Below, in pieces: positions 1 to 8,129 of a DNA stretch of 26,051 nucleotides. A program made the translations under genes and the position numbers. Location of the stretch: contig PBGU01000043.1 in NCBI GenBank assembly GCA_002719135.1, forward strand, positions 13,242 through 39,292, in the 5' to 3' direction. This DNA comes from Gammaproteobacteria bacterium. GTDB lineage: Bacteria > Pseudomonadota > Gammaproteobacteria > Pseudomonadales > Azotimanducaceae. Below the pieces are notes generated by a model, which had not been told where the DNA came from, searched no databases, and worked only from the letters and a program-made list of their open reading frames with translations. Positions within the stretch are counted from its first letter, which is position 1. Each line of letters starts with the position of its first letter.

Positions 1-55
1 TCGGCGACCAAAACGAGAAAATGCCTAGCCCCGTACACCGAAACATAACATCACC

Positions 56-84
56 TTGAAGAGCCCGAATCCCTACCTCATGAT
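56..84 (+). promoter_or_regulatory. Candidate sigma-70 promoter for the deoxynucleoside kinase-pgi-acs operon
   Basis: TTGAAG at 56-61 matches the -35 consensus at 4 of 6 positions. It is followed by exactly 17 bases and CATGAT at 79-84, which matches the -10 consensus at 4 of 6. Transcription would begin near position 91, a short distance upstream of the first gene. No strong Shine-Dalgarno lies between. Matches of this quality occur by chance, so this is a weak call. No upstream gene could be recognised in bases 1-55. Confidence 0.25.
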
Positions 85-111
85 AGTCACGTCATCTCTT
101 TGAGTTCATCT

Positions 112-783
112 ATGGCAACCCGATTGCCTCTCAAGGACAACGATCTACCCCGATACGTTGCTGTCGAAGGACCCATCGGTGCCGGCAAGACAACCCTCGC
201 CACGCGGCTCGCCGAGACCTTCAAATATCCATTGCTTCTTGAACCTGCGTCCGATAATCCTTTTCTGGATCGTTTCTATCGCGAGGGCCGAAAACATGCA
301 CTGCCCACGCAACTGTTTTTCCTTCTCCATCGAGCAGATCAAGTTACTAAACTGGCTGGCCCAGACTTAGTCGGACCAACCGTTATTTCCGACTTTCTAA
401 TCGAAAAAGATCGACTCTTTGCCGAACTCACTTTAGACCAAAACGAACTAGCGCTTTACGAACAAATCTATAAAAACCTGATGCTAGACCCTCCGGCACC
501 GGACCTCGTCATCTACCTTCAGGCGCCCATATCCGTATTGCTTGACCGAATTCGCGAGCGTGGTATCGCGTCGGAACAATATATCGACGGGGACTATCTC
601 AGTACTCTTTCCGATGCGTACACCGATTTCTTCCACTTCTACGACCAAGCGCCACTGCTAATAGTTAACGCCGGAGAAGCTGACTTTAGTCACAACGACA
701 GCCACTTTGATGCCTTATTGGAGCAAGTCATTCAAATGAACGGCGTTCGTCAGTATTTCAATCCTCATCCAACGTTGATTTAG
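112..783 (+). CDS. Deoxynucleoside kinase (deoxyadenosine/deoxyguanosine kinase family)
   Basis: Phosphorylates a deoxynucleoside with ATP in the cytoplasmic nucleotide salvage pathway. The 223-residue protein has the P-loop GPIGAGKTT at about residues 20-28. It also has the acidic and DRF segment typical of the family (NPFLDRFYREGRKH, about 49-62), the SDFLIEKDRLFA motif near 93-104, and an arginine-rich lid (DRIRERG, about 145-151). This resembles the dGK/dAK group more than thymidylate kinase, but substrate choice cannot be read from sequence. I start it at ATG 112. An in-frame TTG at 100 would add four residues (MSSS), and neither start has a good Shine-Dalgarno. It ends 10 bases before pgi and is probably co-transcribed with it. 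In related bacteria a gene of this family often sits between folK and the pantothenate genes; here pgi follows directly. Confidence 0.85.
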   Translation: MATRLPLKDNDLPRYVAVEGPIGAGKTTLATRLAETFKYPLLLEPASDNPFLDRFYREGRKHALPTQLFFLLHRADQVTKLAGPDLVGPTVISDFLIEKDRLFAELTLDQNELALYEQIYKNLMLDPPAPDLVIYLQAPISVLLDRIRERGIASEQYIDGDYLSTLSDAYTDFFHFYDQAPLLIVNAGEADFSHNDSHFDALLEQVIQMNGVRQYFNPHPTLI

Positions 784-793
784 GATCTTTCCA

Positions 794-2407
794 ATGACCA
801 ATCAAAGCACACGCCGGCCTGAACGAACCGCGGCTTGGAAACAACTAACTCAGCTTGCTGAAATTGCTACTCAAACCCATAACCGCGACCGGGTCGATGA
901 GCCCGACAGATTCGAAAAATACAGTGTCCGAGTCGGCTCACTACTGATCGATTTCTCCAAACAACGGATTGATAGACCGATATTTAGGGGTCTTACAGCC
1001 CTGGCAGAGGAATGCCGAGTTCCAGATCTCGTATCCGCGCAAATGACGGGTGAAATAGTCAACGCCACAGAACACCGGCCTGCATTACATACAGCGCTAC
1101 GAACGCCCAACGACGCAAAACTTATCTCAGTAAACCACGATATCGAGCTTGAACGAAGTCGAATGCTCCTTTACGCGGATGCCGTACGTAGTGGCGAAAA
1201 AACCGGATTTACTGGCCGACGCATAACCCACATAGTTCATATTGGTGTCGGGGGCTCTCATCTTGGCTGCGAGCTTGTCTGCCGTGCACTCAATCGTTCA
1301 GGAATAGAAATTAGGTTTCTCGCCAATATCGACGGCGCAGCGACAAACCGGGCTCTAAGGGGATTGGACCCCGAGACAACTCTATTTATCATTGTCTCCA
1401 AAACTTTTACTACTCTCGAAACACTGGTCAACGCTCAAGCCGCACGTACTTGGTTCCTCGAACGTACCTGCGACACTGTCGCTGTCGCCTCGCATTTTGT
1501 GGCCGTTAGCAACAACGCTCACGAGATGACTAAGTTTGGTATTGCAACCGCAAACCAATTCACACTATGGGACTGGGTAGGCGGTCGCTTCTCGTTATGG
1601 TCATCAGTCGGCATAACAATAGCGATTGCGATCGGCAGTTCCGAATTCGGCAAATTATTGTCGGGCGCAACCGCCATGGACCAGCATTTCCGTGACGCAC
1701 CAATCGCCAAGAATGCACCTGTAATTCTCGCGCTTCTCGCAATCTGGAATAGCAATTTTCTCGGCGCGCAAACGCATTCAGTTTTGAGCTATGACTCGCG
1801 CCTAAAAACTTTTATTGAATTCATCCAGCAACTAGAAATGGAAAGCAACGGAAAGAGAGTCCACACAGATGGTTCGATCTGTAATATCGATACATCGCCA
1901 GTCATTTGGGGCGGGGAAGGAACCAACGGCCAGCATGCTTTTCATCAACTATTACATCAGGGTACTCGGGCTTTCAGCGCTGATTTTCTTACGACTATCG
2001 ATCCTGAGCATGATCGCGCCGAACACCATCGCTGGTTGCTTGCAAACTGTTTAAGTCAGTCCCAAGTCATGCTCTACGGAAACTTAAATCAAGTAAGCGA
2101 CTCAATCGATGTTCATGAAATAGTTACCGGTGATCGCGCGACAACAACCATCCTTATCGACAAGCTCAATCCGGAAGCGTTGGGTAGTTTGATTGCACTT
2201 TACGAACACAAGGTCGCCTGTCTCGGGATGATTTGGCGGATCAATTCTTATGACCAGTGGGGAGTTGAATTGGGCAAGCGGATTGCACGGGAGATTTACC
2301 GCGATCTCGGCTCTCCGAGTTCGGAAAACACCGACCGGTCGACGGACGGGCTCATACGTACAATTCGAGAACGAACCAATAGCCCATTCGACGACGGGAA
2401 CAACTGA
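794..2407 (+). CDS. pgi: Glucose-6-phosphate isomerase
   Basis: Interconverts glucose 6-phosphate and fructose 6-phosphate in the cytoplasm (glycolysis and gluconeogenesis). The 537 residues are near the usual length of about 550. Recognisable elements are the sugar-phosphate loop GVGGSHLG (151-158), VSKTFTTLET (201-210), WVGGRFSLWS with the active-site arginine (R265), QLEMESNGK with the catalytic glutamate (E350), GTNGQHAFHQLLHQGT with the ring-opening histidine (H381), and the signature ending QWGVELGK with the catalytic lysine (K495). The phosphate loop has histidine where E. coli has aspartate (GGSDLG); that position varies in the family. The ATG start has AGGA at 782-785, about 8 bases upstream. 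The stop is one base from the acs start, so translational coupling is likely. Confidence 0.97.
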   Translation: MTNQSTRRPERTAAWKQLTQLAEIATQTHNRDRVDEPDRFEKYSVRVGSLLIDFSKQRIDRPIFRGLTALAEECRVPDLVSAQMTGEIVNATEHRPALHTALRTPNDAKLISVNHDIELERSRMLLYADAVRSGEKTGFTGRRITHIVHIGVGGSHLGCELVCRALNRSGIEIRFLANIDGAATNRALRGLDPETTLFIIVSKTFTTLETLVNAQAARTWFLERTCDTVAVASHFVAVSNNAHEMTKFGIATANQFTLWDWVGGRFSLWSSVGITIAIAIGSSEFGKLLSGATAMDQHFRDAPIAKNAPVILALLAIWNSNFLGAQTHSVLSYDSRLKTFIEFIQQLEMESNGKRVHTDGSICNIDTSPVIWGGEGTNGQHAFHQLLHQGTRAFSADFLTTIDPEHDRAEHHRWLLANCLSQSQVMLYGNLNQVSDSIDVHEIVTGDRATTTILIDKLNPEALGSLIALYEHKVACLGMIWRINSYDQWGVELGKRIAREIYRDLGSPSSENTDRSTDGLIRTIRERTNSPFDDGNN

Positions 2408-2408
2408 C

Positions 2409-4343
2409 ATGTCTACGCTATACCCAGTTCCAGAGGCAATTGCCAACGATGCTCACATCAATGCCGAGCTCTATCAAAAAATGTATGCCGAATCCGTTGG
2501 CGATCCCGATGCGTTTTGGAGTACGCAAGCAACCACATTTCTTTCCTGGTACAGCCTGTGGGACGAAGTGTCCTCCGCGAATTTCGAAACAGGACGCGTC
2601 TCATGGTTCCGCAACGCAACACTAAACGTATGTGTCAACTGTGTTGATCGCCATTTGCCCGAACGCGCGAATCAGACCGCTTTGATTTGGGAAGGCGACG
2701 ACCCCTCAGTCGAAAAACGAGTCACATTTCAGGAACTTCACGACGAAGTCTGTCAGCTTGCGAACGCCTTAACGGAAAGAGGCGTCACCAAGGGCGATCG
2801 CGTTTGTATCTACATGCCCATGGTTCTCGAAGCGGCGTACGCGATGTTAGCGTGCGCTCGGTTAGGTGCCATCCACAGCGTGGTGTTCGGGGGGTTTTCA
2901 CCGCAAGCACTCAAGGATCGAATACTTGATTCGGACTGTCGCGTGCTAATAACCGCCGACGAGGGTGTACGCGGCGGTCGCACCGTGCCCCTCAAAGAGA
3001 ACGCGGAAGTCGCACTAATGGAATGTCCTGCCGTCCATACCGTTTTAACCGTACTCAACACCGGCGCAAAGGTGCCATGGCAACCCGAACGCGATGTCTG
3101 GTACCACGAGCTGGTAAATCATCAGGAACGATCATCAACCCCTGCTGTCATGCAAGCGGATGATCCCCTATTCATCCTATACACCTCAGGCAGTACGGGT
3201 AAGCCTAAGGGCGTCCAGCATTCGAGCGCTGGATACCTTCTACACGCTGCCATGACCCATAAATACGTGTTCGATTACCACGACGGCGATACATTTTGGT
3301 GTACGGCAGATGTCGGCTGGATTACCGGGCACTCATACATCGTCTATGGACCCCTAGCTAACGGTGCAACGACCCTAATGTTCGAGGGGATCCCTACTTA
3401 CCCAGATGCTTCCCGCTTTTGGCAGGTAGTCGACAAGCATGCGGTCAATATCTTTTATACAGCTCCAACTGCTATTCGACAAATCATGGGTCAGGGAAAC
3501 GAATTCGTCTCATCGACATCGAGAAAGTCCTTGCGAATTTTGGGTACCGTGGGCGAGCCGATTAATCCAGAAGCGTGGGAGTGGTACCACGAAATAGTAG
3601 GTGAAAGACGCTGTCCTATTGTGGATACCTGGTGGCAGACCGAAACCGGTGGAGTCATGATCACACCTCTTCCCGGAGCCACTGCACTTAAACCAGGGTC
3701 TGCGACACTGCCTTTCTTCGGTATCGTGCCGGCCTTGATGGACGAAACAGGCGGACTAATTGAAGACAAGGAGGCGTCTGGAAACCTTGTCATAAAGACG
3801 ACTTGGCCGGGCCAGATACGGACCCTGTATGGAGACCATCAGCGGGTAATTGATACGTACTACTCCACCTACGAGGGGTTCTATTTCACTGGCGACGGTG
3901 CCCGTCGAGATCAAGATGGATATTACTGGATCACAGGCCGTGTCGATGACGTAATCAATGTCTCCGGACATCGTATGGGAACAGCCGAGGTCGAAAGCGC
4001 GCTAGTCCTTCACGACGCCGTTGCCGAAGCAGCAGTCGTTGGTTTCCCTCACGATATTAAAGGCGAAGGTATTTATGCTTACGTAACTTTGATGACAGGC
4101 ATTCAACCATCAAACGATTTGGTCAACGATTTACTGGATCTGGTTAGAACCGAAATTGGGCCGATTGCCAAGCCAGACGTCATCCAGTGGGCACCGGGCC
4201 TTCCAAAAACGCGTTCAGGCAAAATCATGCGTCGAATATTACGTAAGATTGCGGCAAACGAAGTCGACGATTTGGGCGACACATCGACGCTAGCGGAACC
4301 CACCGTCGTCGAGGATTTACTGCGCAACCGACCAGGAACTTAG
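2409..4343 (+). CDS. acs: Acetyl-CoA synthetase (AMP-forming)
   Basis: Makes acetyl-CoA from acetate, ATP and CoA through an acetyl-adenylate, allowing growth on or scavenging of acetate. The 644-residue length is normal. The AMP-binding P-loop YTSGSTGKPKG is at about 258-268. WWQTETGG and the hinge region YFTGDGARRDQDGYYWITGR follow. The C-terminal PKTRSGKIMRR carries the catalytic lysine K605, the residue inactivated by reversible acetylation in the Salmonella enzyme. The frame is open back to 2250 inside pgi, but ATG 2409 gives the family N-terminus. That ATG lies one base after the pgi stop and has GGGAA 8 bases upstream. The gene ends 15 bases from the convergent pnp stop, so the two transcripts probably overlap. 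acs downstream of pgi and near pnp matches the Pseudomonas-type gene order. Confidence 0.96.
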   Translation: MSTLYPVPEAIANDAHINAELYQKMYAESVGDPDAFWSTQATTFLSWYSLWDEVSSANFETGRVSWFRNATLNVCVNCVDRHLPERANQTALIWEGDDPSVEKRVTFQELHDEVCQLANALTERGVTKGDRVCIYMPMVLEAAYAMLACARLGAIHSVVFGGFSPQALKDRILDSDCRVLITADEGVRGGRTVPLKENAEVALMECPAVHTVLTVLNTGAKVPWQPERDVWYHELVNHQERSSTPAVMQADDPLFILYTSGSTGKPKGVQHSSAGYLLHAAMTHKYVFDYHDGDTFWCTADVGWITGHSYIVYGPLANGATTLMFEGIPTYPDASRFWQVVDKHAVNIFYTAPTAIRQIMGQGNEFVSSTSRKSLRILGTVGEPINPEAWEWYHEIVGERRCPIVDTWWQTETGGVMITPLPGATALKPGSATLPFFGIVPALMDETGGLIEDKEASGNLVIKTTWPGQIRTLYGDHQRVIDTYYSTYEGFYFTGDGARRDQDGYYWITGRVDDVINVSGHRMGTAEVESALVLHDAVAEAAVVGFPHDIKGEGIYAYVTLMTGIQPSNDLVNDLLDLVRTEIGPIAKPDVIQWAPGLPKTRSGKIMRRILRKIAANEVDDLGDTSTLAEPTVVEDLLRNRPGT

Positions 4344-4358
4344 ACCAAAAAATTCGAT

Positions 4359-6437
4359 CTACGCGACATTCGATACGTCGCGCATAGACAACTTGATCCG
4401 GCCACGCTGGTCGACATCTAGAACAACCACATCAACATTCTGGCCTTCTTCTAGGTAGTCCGAAACTTTTTCGACTCTCTCTTCGGCAATCTGAGAAATA
4501 TGCAACAAACCATCTTTGCCGGGAAGAATGTTAATAAACGCGCCAAAATCCACGATTCGTTCAACTCGACCGTTGTATATTTTTCCGATTTCGGCTTCCG
4601 CGGTAATTTCCTCAATCATCGCCACCGCCGCATTCTTCGAATCGGCGCTATCTGCGTATATCCGTACGCTACCATCATCCTCGATGTCGATGTCCGCACC
4701 CGTCTCTTCGGTGATACTACGAATCGTTGCCCCGCCTTTACCGATCACATCACGAATTTTGTCAGGGTGGACTTTCAAGACAACCATCGAAGGAGCATTT
4801 TCGGATACGTCTGCTCTGGATTCCGAAATAACTTTGTTCATTTCACCCAAAATATGAATTCTGGCATCGTGGGCCTGGTCGAGTGCATCTTCCATGATGT
4901 TCTCTGTTACGCCCTGGATCTTTATGTCCATCTGCAGAGCGGTAACGCCCTGCATAGTTCCTGCAACTTTGAAATCCATGTCCCCCAGATGATCTTCATC
5001 GCCCAAAATATCGGTGAGGACTGCGTAACGATTTCCGTCTTTAACGAGACCCATGGCCACACCCGCAACTGCTTTGGAAATAGGTACACCGGCATCCATC
5101 AACGCCAAAGACGTTCCACAAACACTAGCCATCGAACTCGAGCCATTGCTCTCGGTAATCTCCGAGACAACTCGAAGCGTGTACGGGAAGTCATCGTGCC
5201 TGGGCAAAACAGCTGCTATGGCTCTACGTGCTAGCCGCCCGTGGCCAATTTCGCGGCGCTTTGGTCCTCCCATGAATCCGGCTTCCCCGACACAATAAGG
5301 CGGGAAGTTGTAATGCAGCATAAAGTGATCTTTAAAGTTCCCTTGTAGAGCATCTATCAACGCTGCATCGCGAAGAGGCCCTAGGGTCGTCACAACAATG
5401 GCCTGCGTCTCACCACGCTGAAACAATGCTGACCCATGTGTCTTTGGCAGCATTCCAACCTCAAGGCTGATCGGTCGTACGGTTTTGAGATCCCGACCAT
5501 CTATGCGAGGTTCACCGTTCAAAACCCGCTCACGAACAATTTTCTTTTCAAGAGTGCCGAAGGCAGTCGCCACATCATTAGGATCACTTTCTCCTTCAAG
5601 TTTGGCGATGGCTTGATCGCGAAGTTCGTGAACCCGTTGCAACCGAGCCTTTTTATCTGTGACTCGGTAAGCTTCTCCGAGCCCCTCACCGAGAGTCTCT
5701 CGAACACTTTCCAACAAATCCTCATTTTCTGCAGGTGGGACAAATTCCCACCCTACGTTACCAACCTCTGACGCCAATTCACTTATGGCTTTGATCGCAA
5801 CTTGCATTTCTTGATGCCCAAAAAGCACTGCCCCAAGCATTTGATCCTCCGACAGTTCGTCAGCCTCCGACTCAACCATCAGCACTGCCGATTCTGTTCC
5901 CGCCACAACCATATTGAGGCTCGAGTTCTCTAACGCCTCGTATCCAGGATTGAGCATGTATTGACCCTGGTTAAATCCGACCCGCGCCGCGCCAATCGGG
6001 CCCGCAAAAGGTACACCGGAAATTGCAAGTGCAGCGGAAGTCCCGATCAACGAGATAATGTCAGGGTCCATATCCTTATCGACCGACATGACGGTAGGTA
6101 TGACTTGTACTTCGTTCATGAACCCTTTTGGAAACAGCGGACGGATAGGTCGATCTATGAGCCTACAAGTCAGGGTTTCTTTTTCGCTAGGGCGTCCTTC
6201 TCGACGAAAAAAACTTCCGGGAATCTTACCCGCAGCGTACGTGCGTTCTTGGTAGTTGACCGTCAGGGGGAAAAAATCCTGTCCCGGATTTGCGGTAGGC
6301 ATCGCAACGACCGTACAGAGAACTACAGTATCCCCCATTGTCGCAACTACGGCGCCACTCGCCTGTTTTGCAACATTACCTGCCTCTAATGAGACCTTAT
6401 GCCCACCGTACTCAAACTCTTTTATCATCTTGTTCAA
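4359..6437 (-). CDS. pnp: Polyribonucleotide nucleotidyltransferase (PNPase)
   Basis: A 3'-to-5' phosphorolytic exoribonuclease and degradosome component involved in mRNA decay. The 692 residues cover two RNase PH-like domains separated by an alpha-helical region, then a KH domain (VIGKGGATIRSITEETGADI, about residue 562 onward) and an S1 domain (from about 620, with GRVERIVDFGAF and GRIKLSMRD). The second RNase PH domain has the catalytic aspartate segment GDEDHLGDMDFK. The start is taken as TTG 6437 because GGAG (6447-6444) lies 6 bases upstream. The ATG three codons later (6428) would be 15 bases from it. The gene begins only 19 bases after rpsO, leaving no room for the long RNase III-processed leader known in E. 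coli. The C-terminus lacks the short tail found after S1 in E. coli (711 residues). Confidence 0.97.
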   Translation of the reverse strand: MNKMIKEFEYGGHKVSLEAGNVAKQASGAVVATMGDTVVLCTVVAMPTANPGQDFFPLTVNYQERTYAAGKIPGSFFRREGRPSEKETLTCRLIDRPIRPLFPKGFMNEVQVIPTVMSVDKDMDPDIISLIGTSAALAISGVPFAGPIGAARVGFNQGQYMLNPGYEALENSSLNMVVAGTESAVLMVESEADELSEDQMLGAVLFGHQEMQVAIKAISELASEVGNVGWEFVPPAENEDLLESVRETLGEGLGEAYRVTDKKARLQRVHELRDQAIAKLEGESDPNDVATAFGTLEKKIVRERVLNGEPRIDGRDLKTVRPISLEVGMLPKTHGSALFQRGETQAIVVTTLGPLRDAALIDALQGNFKDHFMLHYNFPPYCVGEAGFMGGPKRREIGHGRLARRAIAAVLPRHDDFPYTLRVVSEITESNGSSSMASVCGTSLALMDAGVPISKAVAGVAMGLVKDGNRYAVLTDILGDEDHLGDMDFKVAGTMQGVTALQMDIKIQGVTENIMEDALDQAHDARIHILGEMNKVISESRADVSENAPSMVVLKVHPDKIRDVIGKGGATIRSITEETGADIDIEDDGSVRIYADSADSKNAAVAMIEEITAEAEIGKIYNGRVERIVDFGAFINILPGKDGLLHISQIAEERVEKVSDYLEEGQNVDVVVLDVDQRGRIKLSMRDVSNVA

Positions 6438-6456
6438 TTGCTTCTCCTTTAGCGGG

Positions 6457-6726
6457 CTATCGTCTGAGCCCTAAACGCTGAATCAGCGTCGTATAACGTT
6501 CCTGGTCCTTCCCCCTGAGATAGTCTAGAAGCTTCCTTCTTTGACTGACCATTCGAATTAATCCACGACGGGAGTGGTGGTCTTTCGCGTGATCACGGAA
6601 ATGTTCCTGTAGGGAATTTATGTTTTGTGACAGTAAAGCAACCTGGACTTCTGGCGATCCAGTATCGTTATCGCTCAACTGAAACTCCTTCACGATTTCA
6701 ATTTTTTCCTCGGCACTAAGAGCCAT
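6457..6726 (-). CDS. rpsO: 30S ribosomal protein S15
   Basis: Primary 16S rRNA-binding protein of the small-subunit platform. The 89 residues equal the family length and include the conserved DTGSPEVQVALLS and HHSRRGLIRMVSQRRKLLDYL segments. Two ATG codons are adjacent (6729 and 6726). I use the second because it gives the family N-terminus and sits 7 bases from GGAG; using the first adds one methionine. It lies between truB and pnp, as in many gammaproteobacteria. In E. coli S15 represses its own translation through a pseudoknot at its ribosome-binding site; no such structure was established here. Confidence 0.97.
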   Translation of the reverse strand: MALSAEEKIEIVKEFQLSDNDTGSPEVQVALLSQNINSLQEHFRDHAKDHHSRRGLIRMVSQRRKLLDYLRGKDQERYTTLIQRLGLRR

Positions 6727-6761
6727 CATATTTCTCCAATATGCTTCGTAACGACAAGGAA

Positions 6762-6792
6762 AACGGAACCGCGCATATTTACAGTTTCCGTT
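6762..6792 (-). promoter_or_regulatory. Hairpin between truB and rpsO
   Basis: AACGGAA (read on the minus strand from 6792, inside the last truB codons) is perfectly complementary to TTCCGTT ending at 6762, with a 17-base loop. The 3' arm runs into a short T-rich stretch (GTTTTCC). It could be a weak intercistronic terminator, an RNA-processing hairpin, or part of the rpsO leader. The loop is long and the T-run short, so the role is uncertain. Confidence 0.3.
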
Positions 6793-7711
6793 CTCCCAAA
6801 ATCAGGCGGCGCGGCGCGACGCGCCCGTCCTCCATAATTTCACCCATCCCTAAGAACCATTCATCGTTCAAACACGATTCTCGTAACTGAACCCATCCTT
6901 CGCTAGGTGCGTGCGGCACGACCACGGGTTGACCTTGTCGCAGGTAATAGGCGGAAGTCGTATTCAACCGAACCGCCGGCCATTGGCTTACCGCACTCGA
7001 AATCGGGGCGAGCAACATATCCAGCCGACCCTCGGCTCGAGCGGTGTCAATTTCGTCGAACGTCACCAAATCTGATTCTGTAAAGGGCCCCGCCATTAAG
7101 CGGCGTAATTCCACAACGTGGGCTCCGCACCCCAGTTGTTCGCCAAGATCGTCCGCAATGGTTCTGACGTAAGTGCCCTTACTGCTATGCACCTGCAACG
7201 TGATTTCGGATCCGCTGAACGTCAACAATTCAATGGAATAAACGGTTATCCGTCGAGATTCCCGTTCAACCTCAACTCCCTGTCGGGCATATTTATAGAG
7301 GGGTTTCCCTCGATGTTTGATCGCTGAGTACATGGAAGGGATCTGATCGATCTCTCCACGGAAGCTCCCCATTGCGTTCTGAATACGATCCAGGGTAACT
7401 CCTTTAGTACTCCGCTCTTCAACGATGTCAGAGTCCGCATCGCCACTTGCGGTCCGAATGCCCAATCTAAGTCTCGCCCTGTATTTCTTATCGGAAGTAA
7501 GCAAAAACCGGGAGAATTTTGTCGCTTCCCCAAAACAAAGTGGCAATACACCCGTCGCTAGAGGGTCGAGGCTCCCCGTATGACCGACCTTACGAGCATT
7601 AAACAATGTTTTCGCGCGCTGGACGGCTTCACTGGAGGTCACGCCTCGAGGTTTGTCCAAAACAACAACCCCACTAACATCTCGACCTTTTCGACTTCGA
7701 CTACGCCCCAT
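6779..7711 (-). CDS. truB: tRNA pseudouridine(55) synthase
   Basis: Converts U55 of the T-loop to pseudouridine in almost all tRNAs. The 310-residue product starts MGRSRSRKGRDVSGVVVLDKP, the expected family N-terminus. The catalytic motif GHTGSLDPLATG has its nucleophilic aspartate at residue 49 (D48 in E. coli). HSSKGTYVRTIADDLG and a C-terminal PUA-like segment follow. The open frame extends 21 codons further upstream to 7774 inside rbfA, but those residues are unlike TruB, so ATG 7711 is chosen. This start overlaps the rbfA stop by 11 bases and has only a distant GGAG, which suggests translational coupling to rbfA. Confidence 0.95.
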   Translation of the reverse strand: MGRSRSRKGRDVSGVVVLDKPRGVTSSEAVQRAKTLFNARKVGHTGSLDPLATGVLPLCFGEATKFSRFLLTSDKKYRARLRLGIRTASGDADSDIVEERSTKGVTLDRIQNAMGSFRGEIDQIPSMYSAIKHRGKPLYKYARQGVEVERESRRITVYSIELLTFSGSEITLQVHSSKGTYVRTIADDLGEQLGCGAHVVELRRLMAGPFTESDLVTFDEIDTARAEGRLDMLLAPISSAVSQWPAVRLNTTSAYYLRQGQPVVVPHAPSEGWVQLRESCLNDEWFLGMGEIMEDGRVAPRRLILGERKL

Positions 7712-8126
7712 CAGAAACGTCCGTCTCCAACTGGCAGGCACCACGTATTTGGTCAGAAGCCAGCGCTCGCTCAATTAATGCTTCGAGCTGCGGGCCACCT
7801 TGGATCAGCTCATCATAATGAAATCGCAGAGCAGGTGTGGTCCGCATGACGTGGCGCCTCGACAAAATAGAACGCAAGAAGCCGGCCGCGCCTTGCAGTG
7901 CTTGAAGGATTTTATCTCTATCTTCGTATTTATCTTGTTGGGCTGAAACGGTCGTGAAATAGACATCCGCATACGAGAGGTCCTTACTGACTATTACGTC
8001 CGTGATAGACAACATCCCTATCCTCGGATCGCGCATTTCACGTTGAACTACCTCCGCAAGTTCCTTACGCAAAAAGTCCCCAACACGAAGTTCTCGGCCA
8101 CTTTTTAGTTGATTACGCGTAGACAA
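7701..8126 (-). CDS. rbfA: 30S ribosome-binding factor A
   Basis: KH-fold assembly factor that binds immature 30S subunits near the 5' end of 16S rRNA and supports maturation and cold adaptation. The 141-residue protein has the family core RVGDFLRKELAEVVQREMRDPR (about residues 14-35), the DLSYADVYFTT strand and the C-terminal LRFHYDEL segment. The start is TTG 8126, three bases after the infB stop. No ATG or GTG gives a full-length N-terminus, and no strong Shine-Dalgarno is visible, so re-initiation after infB is plausible. The gene overlaps truB by 11 bases. Confidence 0.93.
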   Translation of the reverse strand: MSTRNQLKSGRELRVGDFLRKELAEVVQREMRDPRIGMLSITDVIVSKDLSYADVYFTTVSAQQDKYEDRDKILQALQGAAGFLRSILSRRHVMRTTPALRFHYDELIQGGPQLEALIERALASDQIRGACQLETDVSDGA

Positions 8127-8129
8127 AAT

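Noticed and set aside
1..59. End of an upstream gene (folK or pcnB) on the plus strand
   Set aside because: All three frames close within the first 59 bases (stops at 26, 46 and 57), but none of the short tails can be matched to FolK or PcnB, so no gene is called.
2250..2408. 53-codon N-terminal extension of acs inside pgi
   Set aside because: The residues are unlike acetyl-CoA synthetase and lie in a second frame of the conserved pgi C-terminus; ATG 2409 has the proper N-terminus.
4359..4385. Possible pnp terminator (CGCGAC/GTCGCG around the last codons, T-run further on)
   Set aside because: The six T residues lie 8 bases beyond the stem, too far for a standard intrinsic terminator, and they overlap the end of convergent acs.
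4500..5234. 244-codon open frame on the plus strand opposite pnp
   Set aside because: Lies entirely antisense to conserved pnp sequence, has no recognisable domain and no supporting ribosome-binding context; a shadow of pnp codon bias.
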